Positions 1-8,898 of a stretch of DNA of 64,000 nt are shown here, piece by piece. The translations under genes were made by a program, and so were the position numbers. Origin of the DNA: Gallaecimonas pentaromativorans (GTDB taxonomy: Bacteria; Pseudomonadota; Gammaproteobacteria; Enterobacterales; Gallaecimonadaceae); contig NZ_RJUL01000003.1 of assembly GCF_003751625.1 (NCBI RefSeq), forward strand, positions 248,001-312,000. The letters run 5' to 3'. Positions within the stretch are counted from its first letter, which is position 1, and every line of letters begins with the position of its first letter. The notes under the pieces were generated by a model. That model saw only the letters and a list, made by a program, of their open reading frames with translations. It had not been told where the DNA came from and searched no databases.

Positions 1-145
1 TCATGTCATCGAAGTTGTCGACCCCGAAGTGATAGATCCACTTCATGACCTGCTCGGCACGGAACGGCTTTTCGTCCATCTCGGCGAAAAAGTCGCGCAG
101 TTCCTTGCGGCTCAAGTCCAACAGGTTGATTTTGCCTTCGCTCAT
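1..145 (-). CDS. rlmN: 23S rRNA/tRNA adenine-C2 methyltransferase RlmN, N-terminal part only
   Basis: The reverse strand reads [20 protein letters not shown] and continues for 48 residues to the window edge. This is the N-terminal helical region of RlmN, the radical-SAM enzyme that methylates C2 of A2503 in 23S rRNA and A37 of some tRNAs. The cysteine cluster and catalytic domain lie outside the window, so the identification rests on the N-terminus and on position just downstream of ndk, an arrangement common in gammaproteobacteria. The start is the ATG at 145; an in-frame ATG cannot lie a few bases upstream because that frame hits a stop. The gene is cut by the window end, not visibly broken. 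Confidence 0.85.
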   Translation of the reverse strand, partial: MSEGKINLLDLSRKELRDFFAEMDEKPFRAEQVMKWIYHFGVDNFDDM

Positions 146-204
146 GGCATGACCTCGGTTACAACGGCTCAAGGGCCGGCATTGTACAGTTTACAAGCAA
201 TACA

Positions 205-231
205 ACAAAGGGGGGCAAAGCCCCCCTTTGT
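205..231 (-). terminator. Terminator hairpin after ndk
   Basis: A perfect hairpin with a six-G/six-C core (ACAAAGGGGGGC, loop AAA, GCCCCCCTTTGT) lies just past the ndk stop. On the minus strand it is followed by a T-rich tract. It separates ndk from rlmN. Confidence 0.75.
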
Positions 232-249
232 GACAAGATGCGCGCAATC

Positions 250-681
250 TTAGCGAGTGCGGGCGCAAACTTCAGTTTCGGTAAAGAAGTAGGCGATTTC
301 GCGGGCCGCGGACTCTTCAGAGTCAGAGCCGTGCACGGCGTTTTCGTCGATGCTGGCAGCGTAGTCAGCGCGCAGGGTGCCGGCCAGGGCTTGAGCCGGG
401 TTGGTAGCGCCCATGATTTCGCGGTTTTTCAGGACGGCGTTTTCGCCTTCCAGCACTTGCACCATGACAGGGCCGGAGGTCATGAAATCAACCAGGGCTT
501 TGAAGAAGGGACGCTCTTTGTGCTCGGCGTAGAAACCTTCAGCCTGTTCGCGGGACAGGTGCAGCATCTTGGCGGCAACGATTTTCAGACCGGTGGTCTC
601 AAAACGGTTGTAGATGGCGCCGATCACGTTCTTGGCAACAGCGTCAGGCTTGATAATGGAGATGGTACGTTGAACAGCCAT
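250..681 (-). CDS. ndk: Nucleoside diphosphate kinase
   Basis: A 143-residue protein of the usual bacterial length, starting [21 protein letters not shown] transfers the gamma phosphate of ATP to other nucleoside diphosphates through a phosphohistidine and keeps NTP/dNTP pools balanced in the cytosol. The active-site histidine lies in [12 protein letters not shown] near residue 117, the family signature, and the Lys in IIKPDAV is present. It is a single-gene unit between its own promoter (733-761) and a strong hairpin (205-231). Nothing is unusual about it. Confidence 0.97.
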   Translation of the reverse strand: MAVQRTISIIKPDAVAKNVIGAIYNRFETTGLKIVAAKMLHLSREQAEGFYAEHKERPFFKALVDFMTSGPVMVQVLEGENAVLKNREIMGATNPAQALAGTLRADYAASIDENAVHGSDSEESAAREIAYFFTETEVCARTR

Positions 682-732
682 GGGGCTCCGTCCTCAACAA
701 AATTAGGGTTTAGGGTTCTAAAATGGCCGCAT

Positions 733-761
733 AGTATAAGCCAAGTTATCGCAACTGGAAA
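733..761 (-). promoter_or_regulatory. Probable sigma70 promoter of ndk
   Basis: On the minus strand TTTCCA (756-761) and TATACT (733-738) are 17 bp apart, about 50 bases upstream of the ndk start. The -10 is good and the -35 moderate. Confidence 0.5.
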
Positions 762-794
762 TGTCAGGCCCATGACAAGTTGTCGAATACGCCA

Positions 795-998
795 TTAACC
801 GTCGAATTCGTCCAGCCAGACCATGAAAATGGCCTCGAGAATGCGCTCGTTGGAACCCTGCGGATCGTCGTCGAAGTCGTCCAGTTCACAGATCCACTGG
901 TGCATGTCGGTAAAACGCACCGATTTCGGATCCAGTTGTGGGTCACGGTCATAGAGCGCTTCCCCTATGGCTTGGGTGTCTGTCCACTTCAGGCCCAT
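795..998 (-). CDS. iscX: Fe-S assembly accessory protein IscX
   Basis: A 67-residue acidic protein starting [17 protein letters not shown], with the conserved segment [18 protein letters not shown]. IscX (YfhJ) binds IscS and iron and modulates cysteine desulfurase activity. The ATG at 998 was chosen because AAGGAGAACACC sits directly upstream and the family is 66-67 residues long; a longer in-frame start at 1034 would fall inside the terminator-like hairpin. It is the last gene of the isc operon but is separated from fdx by that hairpin, so its transcription may be reduced relative to the genes before it. Confidence 0.93.
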   Translation of the reverse strand: MGLKWTDTQAIGEALYDRDPQLDPKSVRFTDMHQWICELDDFDDDPQGSNERILEAIFMVWLDEFDG

Positions 999-1019
999 GG
1001 TGTTCTCCTTCGCTGCAGT

Positions 1020-1044
1020 AAAAAAGGCGCCCAAGGCGCCTTTT
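1020..1044 (-). terminator. Terminator-like hairpin between fdx and iscX
   Basis: GGCGCC, CAA, GGCGCC is flanked by A5 on one side and T4 on the other, so it can act as an intrinsic terminator or attenuator for transcripts leaving fdx. It lies directly before the iscX ribosome site. Confidence 0.65.
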
Positions 1045-1045
1045 G

Positions 1046-1384
1046 TCAGTGTTCTTCGCGAGCCAGGTTGATGGTGTACTTGGGAATGTCCACCACCAGG
1101 TCGTCATCGGCGACCCTCGCCTGGCAAGACAGGCGGGATTCGGGCTCCAGGCCCCAGGCCTTGTCCAGCATGTCGTCTTCCAGTTCGTCGGACTCTTCCA
1201 AAGAGTCAAAGCCTTCACGGACTATCACATGGCAGGTGGTGCAGGCACAGGATTTCTCGCAGGCATGCTCAATCTCGATGCCGTGCTTGAGGGCCACATC
1301 GAGAATGCTCTCGCCCTTGGCCGCGTCCACCGCCAGGCCCTCAGGGCACAGTTCGGCGTGGGGCAGAAATACAATCTTGGGCAT
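1046..1384 (-). CDS. fdx: Isc-type 2Fe-2S ferredoxin
   Basis: A 112-residue ferredoxin starting [16 protein letters not shown]. The cluster ligands are visible as [14 protein letters not shown] (C-x5-C-x2-C) and a fourth Cys in RLSCQARV. Fdx supplies electrons for cluster assembly on IscU and sulfur reduction at IscS. It starts one base after the hscA stop and is evidently cotranscribed with it. Length and ligand spacing match E. coli Fdx. Confidence 0.97.
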   Translation of the reverse strand: MPKIVFLPHAELCPEGLAVDAAKGESILDVALKHGIEIEHACEKSCACTTCHVIVREGFDSLEESDELEDDMLDKAWGLEPESRLSCQARVADDDLVVDIPKYTINLAREEH

Positions 1385-1385
1385 C

Positions 1386-3248
1386 TTACACCTCGTCTAC
1401 ATTATGGCCGGCCAGGGCCTTACGAATACTGTCATCCATGCGGCGGGCAGCGAACTGCTCGCTGGCCTTGTCCACCGCTTCAATGGCGTTCTTGATGGCG
1501 TCGGGGTCGGTGCCCCGGGCCACATCGGCCAGGGTATCGAGCGCCGCCAAAATAGCATTTTGCTCATCGGCGTCCAGCAGGCGGCTACCGTCGGCGGCCA
1601 GGGCGGCCATCAGTGCTTCATTGACCCGGCGCGCTTCCACTTGCTGCTCGGCCAGCATCCGCGCCGCCATATCTTCTTTGGCATTGGCCATGGCGTCTTG
1701 GATCATGTCCGCCACTTCGGTGTCAGACAAGCCGTAGGACGGCTTGACCTGGATGCTGGTCTGATGGCCGGTGGATTTTTCCATGGCGGTGACCGACAGC
1801 AGGCCGTCGGCATCCACCTGGAAGGTCACCCGGATATGGGCAGCGCCAGCGGCCATGGGCGGAATGTCGGTCAGCACGAAACGAGCCAGAGAGCGGCAGT
1901 CTTTCACCATCTCCCGCTCCCCTTGCAGCACATGGATGGCCATGGCGCTTTGACCGTCTTTGAAGGTGGTAAATTCCTGGGCCCGCGCCACCGGAATGGT
2001 GGTGTTACGGGGTACGATTTTTTCCACCAAGCCGCCCATGGTTTCCAGCCCCAAAGAAAGGGGGATGACGTCCAGCAGCAGCAGTTCGCTGTCGGGCTTG
2101 TTGCCGACCAGGATATCGGCCTGAATGGCGGCACCGATGGCCACCACTTCGTCGGGGTTGATGCTGGTTAGCGGCTGCTGGCCGAAGAATTCGCCCACGG
2201 CGCTGCGTACCCGCGGCACCCGAGTCGAGCCCCCAACCATCACCACCTGCTGCACCTCGCCAAGTTCCACGTCGGCGTCGCGCACAGCGCGCCGGCAGGC
2301 CAGTAAAGTGCGTTTAACCAGGGGCTCAATCAGGGCATCGAACTGCTCACGGCTAAGCTCGGCCTGATATTGCAGCCCCTCAAGGGTCAGCGCCAGGGTG
2401 GTGCTCGGCACATCGGTAAGGGTCTCTTTGGCGTCACAAGCGGCAGACAGCAGTGCCCGCTCAGCCACAACCCCCAACTTGTCGGCCAGTTGCCATTCGC
2501 TGCGCAGCCAATCGACGATGGCGTGGTCGAAATCGTCGCCGCCAAGGGCAGTATCACCGCCGGTGGCCAGCACTTCGAACACCCCTTTGGAGAGGCGCAA
2601 AATCGAGATATCAAAGGTGCCGCCGCCCAAATCGTAAACGGCGATCACCCCCTCCTGGCCAGAGTCCAGGCCATAAGCCACGGCAGCGGCGGTTGGTTCG
2701 TTTAGAAGGCGCAGCACCTTGAGACCGGTAAGCTCAGCGGCATCTTTGGTGGCCTGGCGCTGGGCGTCGTCAAAGTAGGCGGGCACGGTGATAACGGCGC
2801 CCATCAGATCGCCACCAAGGGCGGCTTCGCCACGCTCTTTTAGCGCGGCAAGGATATGGGAAGACACCTCGATGGGGTTCTTCGGGCCCTGGGCCGTTTC
2901 GATGCGCGGCAGGCCGTTTTCGGTGGCGCTGAAACGATAGGGCAGTTTGGGATAGCGCTTTTGGATGTCCTCAAGGGAGCGGCCCATAAAGCGTTTGACG
3001 GAAATAAGGGTGTTTTCAGGGTCCGCCGCCGCCTTGGCTTTGGCCTCTACCCCAACCAGGCGCTCGGCACCGTAATGCACGGCGGAAGGCAAAATGGCCC
3101 TGGCGTTTTCGTCTTTAAGGGTAACGGCGGTGCCGCTGCGTACAGCCGCAACCAGCGAATTGGTGGTACCAAGATCAATGCCCACCGCCAGGCGATGCTC
3201 GTGAGGGGCGGCGCTTTGACCGGGTTCCGCGATCTGAAGTAATGCCAT
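1386..3248 (-). CDS. hscA: Fe-S protein Hsp70 chaperone HscA
   Basis: A 620-residue Hsp70 protein. The nucleotide-binding domain starts at about residue 20 with [13 protein letters not shown] and contains the second phosphate motif [12 protein letters not shown] and [14 protein letters not shown]; the substrate-binding domain follows after about residue 390. HscA recognises the LPPVK loop of IscU and, with HscB, drives cluster release using ATP. The gene lies between hscB (14-base gap) and fdx (1-base gap) in the conserved isc order. Length is close to E. coli HscA (616). Confidence 0.98.
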   Translation of the reverse strand: MALLQIAEPGQSAAPHEHRLAVGIDLGTTNSLVAAVRSGTAVTLKDENARAILPSAVHYGAERLVGVEAKAKAAADPENTLISVKRFMGRSLEDIQKRYPKLPYRFSATENGLPRIETAQGPKNPIEVSSHILAALKERGEAALGGDLMGAVITVPAYFDDAQRQATKDAAELTGLKVLRLLNEPTAAAVAYGLDSGQEGVIAVYDLGGGTFDISILRLSKGVFEVLATGGDTALGGDDFDHAIVDWLRSEWQLADKLGVVAERALLSAACDAKETLTDVPSTTLALTLEGLQYQAELSREQFDALIEPLVKRTLLACRRAVRDADVELGEVQQVVMVGGSTRVPRVRSAVGEFFGQQPLTSINPDEVVAIGAAIQADILVGNKPDSELLLLDVIPLSLGLETMGGLVEKIVPRNTTIPVARAQEFTTFKDGQSAMAIHVLQGEREMVKDCRSLARFVLTDIPPMAAGAAHIRVTFQVDADGLLSVTAMEKSTGHQTSIQVKPSYGLSDTEVADMIQDAMANAKEDMAARMLAEQQVEARRVNEALMAALAADGSRLLDADEQNAILAALDTLADVARGTDPDAIKNAIEAVDKASEQFAARRMDDSIRKALAGHNVDEV

Positions 3249-3262
3249 GAAGGTTCGCTATG

Positions 3263-3787
3263 TCAGTAGTCGAGCAGGGATTCTTCCAGCCGCTCAATTT
3301 CGATCAGCATTTTGTCCACAAACTTGAGCTTGCGAACGGTGTCGGCGGCCGTGTCAAAATCCTGCTGCCCGTATTGGGCGGCAAATTCCTGATGAAGCTC
3401 GGCCCGGGCCGCCAGGATGGTTTTGCGCATGGTGTCGATGCCGTCGGCATCTTCCACGTCCATCAGGGCTTCGCGCCATTCCATCTGCTGCATCAAAAAA
3501 GCCGTGTCCTTGAGGGTACGGCTTTCATCGGCCAGTTCGAGGCCATTAAGACTCAGCAGGTATTCGGCGCGGCGGGTAGCGTGGCGCAGGGTGTCGAAGG
3601 CGTCGTTCAGCAATGCCGTTTTGGCCAAGGCTTGAGCGCGGTCGCGCTCAGAGCCGGAGGCAAAACGGTCAGGATGCAGGGCGGCTGCCAGCCGACGATA
3701 GCGGCTGGCCAGCTCATCCTTGTCCAGTTCAAACCCTTCGGGCAGATCAAAGAGCGCAAAGTGGTTAGACGGTGAAGGACTCGCCAC
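3263..3787 (-). CDS. hscB: J-domain co-chaperone HscB, GTG start inside iscA
   Basis: HscB is the J-protein that delivers IscU to HscA and stimulates its ATPase. The J domain has the HPD motif ([10 protein letters not shown]) and the C-terminal three-helix IscU-binding domain follows; the N-terminus reads [15 protein letters not shown], matching the family. No ATG precedes this. The best start is the GTG at 3787, with a GGGGAG Shine-Dalgarno seven bases upstream, giving 174 residues (E. coli 171). This places the first 23 bases inside the 3' end of iscA, so translation is probably coupled. A longer in-frame ATG at 3901 would lie wholly within iscA and adds residues unlike any HscB. Confidence 0.93.
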   Translation of the reverse strand: MASPSPSNHFALFDLPEGFELDKDELASRYRRLAAALHPDRFASGSERDRAQALAKTALLNDAFDTLRHATRRAEYLLSLNGLELADESRTLKDTAFLMQQMEWREALMDVEDADGIDTMRKTILAARAELHQEFAAQYGQQDFDTAADTVRKLKFVDKMLIEIERLEESLLDY

Positions 3788-4088
3788 AGCCACACTCCCC
3801 TTTGGTGTTGGGATTGTTGAACTGGAAGCCTTCGTTGAGGCCTTCCTTGACGAAATCCAACTCGGTGCCGTCGAGATACACCAGGCTCTTCTGGTCGACA
3901 ATCACCTTGACGCCGTGATCTTCGAAGATCTCGTCGTCGGTATTGGTATCGTCTACAAACTCCAGCACATAAGCCAGGCCACTACAGCCGGTGGTACGCA
4001 CGCCCAGGCGCACGCCCACCCCCTTGCCGCGATTGGCCAGGAAGGTCGAAACCCGTTTGGCGGCTGTCTCGGTCAAGGTAATGGCCAT
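3765..4088 (-). CDS. iscA: A-type Fe-S carrier IscA
   Basis: A 107-residue A-type carrier with the three cluster cysteines in [10 protein letters not shown] and GECGCGESF. It accepts clusters or iron and delivers Fe-S to target apoproteins. It starts immediately after the iscU stop (TAA followed directly by ATG), and its own 3' end overlaps hscB. Confidence 0.97.
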   Translation of the reverse strand: MAITLTETAAKRVSTFLANRGKGVGVRLGVRTTGCSGLAYVLEFVDDTNTDDEIFEDHGVKVIVDQKSLVYLDGTELDFVKEGLNEGFQFNNPNTKGECGCGESFTV

Positions 4089-4475
4089 TTATGCCAGCCC
4101 CTTCTTGCTCTTGTAGTCGGCGATGGCGGCCTTGATGGCGTCTTCGGCGAGGATGGAGCAGTGAATTTTCACCGGGGGCAGCGCCAGTTCTTCGGCGATG
4201 GAGGTGTTTTTCAAGGTCTCGGCTTCGGCGATGGACTTGCCCTTAACCCACTCTGTTACCAGGGAGCTGGAGGCAATGGCGCTGCCGCAACCGTAGGTCT
4301 TGAATTTGGCGTCTTCGATGATGCCGTCGTCGTTGATCTTCAGCTGCAGCTTCATTACGTCGCCACAAGCCGGAGCGCCGACCATACCGGTAGCAATGCT
4401 GGGATCGTTCTTGTCGAAAGAGCCCACGTTGCGGGGGTTTTCGTAGTGGTCAATGACCTTTTCACTGTATGCCAT
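4089..4475 (-). CDS. iscU: Fe-S scaffold protein IscU
   Basis: A 128-residue scaffold on which 2Fe-2S clusters are built. The conserved cysteines are seen in GAPACGDVM, TYGCGSAIA and KIHCSILAEDA, and the HscA-docking LPPVK motif precedes the last cysteine (LALPPVKIHC). Same length as E. coli IscU. It lies 18 bases after iscS. Confidence 0.98.
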   Translation of the reverse strand: MAYSEKVIDHYENPRNVGSFDKNDPSIATGMVGAPACGDVMKLQLKINDDGIIEDAKFKTYGCGSAIASSSLVTEWVKGKSIAEAETLKNTSIAEELALPPVKIHCSILAEDAIKAAIADYKSKKGLA

Positions 4476-4493
4476 GATAAGGCTCCTTAAATC

Positions 4494-5708
4494 TTAGTGA
4501 GCGACCCAGGCGACCGATTCGAGGTCGACACCGTCTTTGTACATTTCCCACAGCGGCGACATTTCGCGCAGGCGGCCAATGGCGTCTTTCACACAGCTGA
4601 TGGTGTAGTCGACGTCCTCTTCGGTAGTGAAGCGGCCGATGGAAAAGCGAATGGAGCTGTGGGCCAGTTCGTCGTTACGGCCGATGGCGCGCAGCACGTA
4701 AGACGGCTCAAGGCTCGCGGAAGTACAGGCAGACCCAGACGACACGGCCAGGTCTTTAAGGGCCATCATCAGAGATTCGCCTTCAACAAAGTTGAAGCTG
4801 ATGTTGATGATGCCGGGCACGTGACGGTCCAAAGTGCCGTTGAGGTGCACTTCTTCGATATCTTTAACCCCTTCCCAAAGCTTGTTGCGAAGGGCGCTGA
4901 TGCGCTCGCCTTCAGCGGCCAGCTCTGCCTTGGCAATGCGGGCGGCTTCGCCCATGCCCACGATCTGGTGGGTCGCCAGGGTGCCGGAGCGCATACCGCG
5001 CTCGTGGCCGCCACCATGGGTTTGGGCTTCGATGCGGATGCGGGGCTTGCGGCGCACATATAGGGCACCGATACCTTTGGGGCCATACATTTTGTGGCCG
5101 GAAAGGGACATCAGGTCGATTTTAAGTTCGTTGAGATCAACCGGGATCTTACCAGCGCTCTGGGCGGCGTCGACGTGGAAGATCACGCCTTTGCTGCGGC
5201 ACAGCTCGCCGATAGCAGCCACGTCCTGAATGACGCCCAGCTCGTTGTTCACGTGCATGAGAGACACCAGCACGGTGTCATCGCGCAAAGCGCCTTCAAT
5301 TTGCTCAACCGGGTGCAGGCCGTCTTCGTTGGGCACCAGGTAGGTTACCTCGAAGCCTTCGCGCTCGAGCTGACGGCAAGTATCCAGAACGGCCTTGTGC
5401 TCAATCTTGGAGGTAATGATGTGCTTGCCCTTTTTCTGGTAGAAGTGGGCTGCGCCTTTGATGGCCAGGTTGTCGGATTCGGTGGCGCCGGAGGTGAATA
5501 CGATTTCACGGGGGTCGGCACCGATCAGGTCGGCGATGTTGGCACGGGCCTCTTCTACCGCCTCTTCGGCTTGCCAGCCGAAACGGTGGGACCGAGACGC
5601 GGGGTTACCGAAATAACCGTCCATCGTCAGGTATTGCATCATTTTTTCTGCAACGCGGGGGTCTACCGGGGTAGTGGCCGCGTAATCCAGATAGATTGGA
5701 AGCTTCAT
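4494..5708 (-). CDS. iscS: Cysteine desulfurase IscS
   Basis: A 404-residue class V aminotransferase-fold enzyme, identical in length to E. coli IscS. It converts cysteine to alanine and carries the persulfide on the mobile-loop cysteine in [10 protein letters not shown]; the PLP lysine is in [13 protein letters not shown]. It supplies sulfur to IscU, and in this group also to tRNA thiolation. Second gene of the operon, 28 bases after iscR. Confidence 0.98.
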   Translation of the reverse strand: MKLPIYLDYAATTPVDPRVAEKMMQYLTMDGYFGNPASRSHRFGWQAEEAVEEARANIADLIGADPREIVFTSGATESDNLAIKGAAHFYQKKGKHIITSKIEHKAVLDTCRQLEREGFEVTYLVPNEDGLHPVEQIEGALRDDTVLVSLMHVNNELGVIQDVAAIGELCRSKGVIFHVDAAQSAGKIPVDLNELKIDLMSLSGHKMYGPKGIGALYVRRKPRIRIEAQTHGGGHERGMRSGTLATHQIVGMGEAARIAKAELAAEGERISALRNKLWEGVKDIEEVHLNGTLDRHVPGIINISFNFVEGESLMMALKDLAVSSGSACTSASLEPSYVLRAIGRNDELAHSSIRFSIGRFTTEEDVDYTISCVKDAIGRLREMSPLWEMYKDGVDLESVAWVAH

Positions 5709-5736
5709 TGCGTTCTCCGTTACTGCCTCGCCACGC

Positions 5737-6210
5737 TCACAATTGGCATTGCACGGTTATGCTGTCTTTTTGATGGCGGCTTTCCTGACGGGTGGCCACC
5801 TTACGAATTTCCTTGCGGGCAACCAGGTCAGCCAGGGTAATACCATCTAAGAAATGGCTGATTTGATCGCTCAAGTTTGACCACAACGAGTGGGTCAAAC
5901 ACTGACTACCTCCATGGCAGTCAGCCTTGCCTTGACACTTGGTGGCATCGACGGACTCGTCGACGGCCAGGATCACCTGGCCCACGCTTATCTGGTCAAG
6001 TTCCTTGCCCAGGCGATAACCACCGCCGGGGCCACGTACGCTGGACACCAGGTCCTGGCGACGCAGCCGAGAGAAAAGCTGCTCCAGATAGGACAACGAG
6101 ATCCCCTGGCGCTCGGAAATATCGGCGAGCGAAACAGGGCCTTCGTCGGCGTGCAGCGCCAAGTCAAGCATGGCGGTGACGGCGTAACGTCCTTTGGATG
6201 TCAGTCTCAT
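5737..6210 (-). CDS. iscR: Rrf2-family Fe-S regulator IscR
   Basis: A 157-residue Rrf2 regulator with an N-terminal winged helix ([20 protein letters not shown]) and the three 2Fe-2S cysteines in [18 protein letters not shown]. The cluster form represses the isc operon; the apo form regulates other promoters. It is first in its operon with a type 1 IscR site just upstream (6251-6275), so autorepression is expected. Confidence 0.97.
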   Translation of the reverse strand: MRLTSKGRYAVTAMLDLALHADEGPVSLADISERQGISLSYLEQLFSRLRRQDLVSSVRGPGGGYRLGKELDQISVGQVILAVDESVDATKCQGKADCHGGSQCLTHSLWSNLSDQISHFLDGITLADLVARKEIRKVATRQESRHQKDSITVQCQL

Positions 6211-6250
6211 CAGTACAACCGGCCTTAGTGAATGATGGGGCTATTTTCCC

Positions 6251-6275
6251 AAACCTGACTAAATTGGTCAACTAT
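6251..6275 (-). promoter_or_regulatory. Type 1 IscR site and isc promoter
   Basis: The minus strand reads ATAGTTGACC-AATTT-AGTCAGGTTT, which fits the type 1 consensus ATASYYGACTRWWWYAGTCRRSTAT at nearly every position. It contains a TTGACC -35, with GAAAAT as -10 17 bp downstream, so a bound IscR would cover the promoter. Confidence 0.85.
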
Positions 6276-6299
6276 TAGCGAGGCCGATTGGCCTCATCG

Positions 6300-7112
6300 T
6301 TAAATACTGGGGTCGAACCGCTCCAGATCCTTATGGCGTTTGTCGGCGGCTTCTTTCTCGTCACCGGCAAATTCTTCCAGATCCAGTTGGGGCAGTTCCT
6401 TCTCACACACATTGCCGCCCAAATCGTTGATGGCTTTGCACATGGTGGAGAATTTGGAGTCCATGACATGGACATGGTCGAGCAGCGCGCCGATGGCCTT
6501 GGCCACCGGGTCGGGGTTGTCCTGGGAGACGGCGTAAGCGTCAAAACCGTATTTTTTGGCCATCATCTGGCGCTGCTCTGAGGTGTGAAAATCCTGCTGC
6601 GCCACAATGCGGCCCGGAATACCGATGGCGGTAGCGCCGGCTGGTACGTCCTTGATAACCACGGCGTTGGAGCCGATGCGGGCGTTGTCGCCAATCATCA
6701 ACGGCCCCAGCACCTTGGCACCGGCGCCAATCACCACCCCGTTACCCAAGGTGGGGTGGCGCTTACCGGCCTTCCAGGAAGTGCCGCCGAGGGTAACCCC
6801 GTGATAGAGGGTGCAGTCGTCGCCAATCTCGGCTGTTTCGCCAATCACCACGCCCATGCCGTGGTCGATAAAGAAACGCCGGCCAATGCGGGCGCCGGGG
6901 TGGATCTCGATACCGGTCAAAAAGCGATTGGTGTTGGACACTGCCCTTGCCAGCCATTTGGCGTTGCGCTGCCAAAGCCAATGGGCAATGCGGTGCCACC
7001 ACACAGCATGGAGGCCCGGGTAGCTGGTAAAGACCTCAAAGGCGTTGCGGGCCGCCGGGTCGCGGTCGAATACGCTGTCGATGTCTTCTTTGATTCGTTG
7101 CCAGATCCCCAT
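6300..7112 (-). CDS. cysE: Serine O-acetyltransferase
   Basis: A 270-residue enzyme that acetylates serine from acetyl-CoA, the step feeding cysteine synthesis and so the substrate of IscS. After an N-terminal helical part, the left-handed beta-helix hexapeptide repeats run from about residue 65 to 190, including [18 protein letters not shown] and [17 protein letters not shown] with the catalytic histidines. It lies directly upstream of iscR in the same direction, an arrangement common in Shewanella and Vibrio, but the IscR promoter lies between them. Its start is one base after the trmJ stop, so it is likely cotranscribed with trmJ. Confidence 0.95.
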   Translation of the reverse strand: MGIWQRIKEDIDSVFDRDPAARNAFEVFTSYPGLHAVWWHRIAHWLWQRNAKWLARAVSNTNRFLTGIEIHPGARIGRRFFIDHGMGVVIGETAEIGDDCTLYHGVTLGGTSWKAGKRHPTLGNGVVIGAGAKVLGPLMIGDNARIGSNAVVIKDVPAGATAIGIPGRIVAQQDFHTSEQRQMMAKKYGFDAYAVSQDNPDPVAKAIGALLDHVHVMDSKFSTMCKAINDLGGNVCEKELPQLDLEEFAGDEKEAADKRHKDLERFDPSI

Positions 7113-7113
7113 A

Positions 7114-7836
7114 TCAGTCTCTCTTGAGGCGCAAAACAGAAGAAAGGATACCGCGCAGAATGTTGAGCTCGTGCTCGTCGGGGCGGGTACGGGTAAAGAG
7201 GCAGCGCAGCTTTTCCATCACCTTGCCTTGGTGAGCCTTGATAAGGAAACCGCTGTGATCAAGCGCCTGTTCCAGGTGCTGGTAAAAGCCCTCCATTGCC
7301 TCGGCAGGGGGATAGACCGTTTGGTCCAGCTCGTCGGCCTTTGGGGCAGCGCTTAAATAGGCCATGCGCATTTCATAGCAAAGGATCTGCACGGCCTGGG
7401 CTAGGTTTAGCGAGCTGTATTCGGGGTTGGCATCGATGCAGACATGAAAATGGCACTGCTGCAGCTCGTCGTTGGTCAGGCCGCTACGCTCGCGGCCAAA
7501 AACAAACGCCACCTCCCCTTGCTGGCCTTCGAGTTGGGCTTTTTCACCCAGTTCGCGGGGGCTTAACATGGGCCAGGGCAAGGTGCGGGAGCGGGCACTG
7601 GTGCCAGCCACCAGGGCGCAGCCACCAATGGCATCAAGCAAGGTAGGAACGATGGTGACATCGCGCAGCACATCGGTAGCGCCAGCAGCCAGGGCCGATG
7701 CCTGACCGTCCACCTCACATTGGGGGTCGACCAGATAAAGACGGGATAAACCCATGGTTTTCATGGCGCGGGCAACGGAACCAATGTTGCCAGAATGGGT
7801 GGTACCCACCAGTACGATACGGACCTTGTCTAACAT
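7114..7836 (-). CDS. trmJ: tRNA (cytidine/uridine-32-2'-O)-methyltransferase TrmJ
   Basis: A 240-residue SPOUT methyltransferase starting [19 protein letters not shown], with the knot motifs [14 protein letters not shown] and [14 protein letters not shown]. TrmJ methylates the ribose of C/U32 in the tRNA anticodon loop. The start at 7836 fits the family N-terminus; an upstream in-frame ATG at 7884 would add 16 unrelated residues. It precedes cysE-isc and is divergent from suhB, as in many gammaproteobacteria. A paralogue (lasT-like) is at 57099-57764. Confidence 0.94.
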   Translation of the reverse strand: MLDKVRIVLVGTTHSGNIGSVARAMKTMGLSRLYLVDPQCEVDGQASALAAGATDVLRDVTIVPTLLDAIGGCALVAGTSARSRTLPWPMLSPRELGEKAQLEGQQGEVAFVFGRERSGLTNDELQQCHFHVCIDANPEYSSLNLAQAVQILCYEMRMAYLSAAPKADELDQTVYPPAEAMEGFYQHLEQALDHSGFLIKAHQGKVMEKLRCLFTRTRPDEHELNILRGILSSVLRLKRD

Positions 7837-7920
7837 TACCTGAGTGCAGCAGTCGGAAAAGGAGAGGCAGTGTACCACAAGCAAATTTGAGCAGCGCCGC
7901 TTTTCTTTTCCTCCTACCCT

Positions 7921-7929
7921 TGCTAGAAT
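7921..7929 (+). promoter_or_regulatory. Extended -10 promoter element for suhB
   Basis: TGCTAGAAT is an extended -10 element about 50 bases before the suhB start; no strong -35 is visible. Confidence 0.45.
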
Positions 7930-7977
7930 TCGCGCCCGCCATTTCCGGCCCGTTCTTTTTCAATTGGTGAGTCGCTT

Positions 7978-8775
7978 ATGCATCCGATGCTGAATATCGC
8001 GGTACGCGCTGCGCGTGCTGCCGGCACCTTTGTCGCAAAGTCTTTCGAGCAACCTGAGAAGATTGAAGCTCAGGTAAAAGGTACCAATGACTGGGTAACC
8101 AACATAGACAAAGAGGCTGAGCGCCTCATCATTGATACCATCAAGAAGTCTTACCCTGACCACGCTTTTGTGGGCGAAGAAGGCGGTGCTCAAGGTGAAA
8201 GCGACTACCAGTGGGTGATCGATCCTCTGGATGGCACCACCAACTTCCTGCGCGGCATTCCGCATTTCTGCGTCTCTATCGCCCTGCGCGTCAAAGGCAA
8301 AACCGAACAAGCCGTGGTTTTTGACCCCATTCGTGGCGAGATCTTCACTGCCAGCCGCGGCATGGGCGCCCAGCTCAACGGCAAGCGCCTGCGGGTATCG
8401 GCCGTTAAAGAACTGAACGGAACCATCCTGGCCACCGGCCTGCCCTTCAAACAGCGTCAGCACTACAACAGCTACATGGCCCTGTTTACCGCCATCTTTG
8501 AAAAAGCTGCCGACGTGCGCCGCAGCGGCTCTGCCGCTCTGGACCTTAGCTACCTGGCCGCTGGCCGTATTGACGGTTTCTTCGAGCTGGGCCTCAAGCC
8601 CTGGGACATCGCCGCAGGCGAACTTATCGCCCGTGAAGCCGGCGCCATTGTTACCGATTTTTCCGGCGGCCACGACTACTTCAAGAGCGGTAACATTGTT
8701 GCTGCCCCGGCGCGGATGCTGCCGGCCCTGCTGGGCACCATCAAGCCGCTGCTGACCGACGCAATCGCCAAATAA
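7978..8775 (+). CDS. suhB: Inositol-1-monophosphatase family protein SuhB
   Basis: A 265-residue member of the inositol monophosphatase family. Metal and phosphate motifs are visible as FVGEEGG, WVIDPLDGTTNF and KPWDIAAGELIAREAG. In E. coli SuhB also binds the Nus factors and helps rRNA antitermination and maturation; that second role is inferred here from orthology only. It is a monocistronic unit, divergent from trmJ, ending in a clear terminator. Confidence 0.96.
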   Translation: MHPMLNIAVRAARAAGTFVAKSFEQPEKIEAQVKGTNDWVTNIDKEAERLIIDTIKKSYPDHAFVGEEGGAQGESDYQWVIDPLDGTTNFLRGIPHFCVSIALRVKGKTEQAVVFDPIRGEIFTASRGMGAQLNGKRLRVSAVKELNGTILATGLPFKQRQHYNSYMALFTAIFEKAADVRRSGSAALDLSYLAAGRIDGFFELGLKPWDIAAGELIAREAGAIVTDFSGGHDYFKSGNIVAAPARMLPALLGTIKPLLTDAIAK

Positions 8776-8791
8776 GTTATTGTGTCGTCAC

Positions 8792-8820
8792 AAAAAAGCC
8801 GCTCAATTGAGCGGCTTTTT
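8792..8820 (+). terminator. Intrinsic terminator after suhB
   Basis: GCCGCTC-AATT-GAGCGGC hairpin preceded by A6 and followed by T5, 16 bases after the suhB stop. Confidence 0.9.
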
Positions 8821-8836
8821 ACTTTATAACAACCTT

Positions 8837-8853
8837 CTTAATTTATTCTTAAG
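8837..8853 (+). promoter_or_regulatory. PmrA/QseB-type direct repeat upstream of the sulfatase gene
   Basis: CTTAAT-TTATT-CTTAAG matches the PmrA (BasR) box YTTAAK-N5-YTTAAG. It ends 45 bases before the LTA-synthase-like gene. The same kind of box occurs upstream of the operon encoding a PmrA/QseB-type regulator (24376-24392 and 24485-24501). Confidence 0.6.
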
Positions 8854-8898
8854 ATTCGCCCTATCCAATGCACGCTCGCTGTTCTATCGAGCCCTGCC

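Noticed and set aside
780-2171. 463-residue plus-strand open frame antisense to hscA and fdx
   Set aside because: It is a shadow of GC-rich coding sequence on the other strand: no family features, no ribosome site, and it covers several well-identified isc genes.
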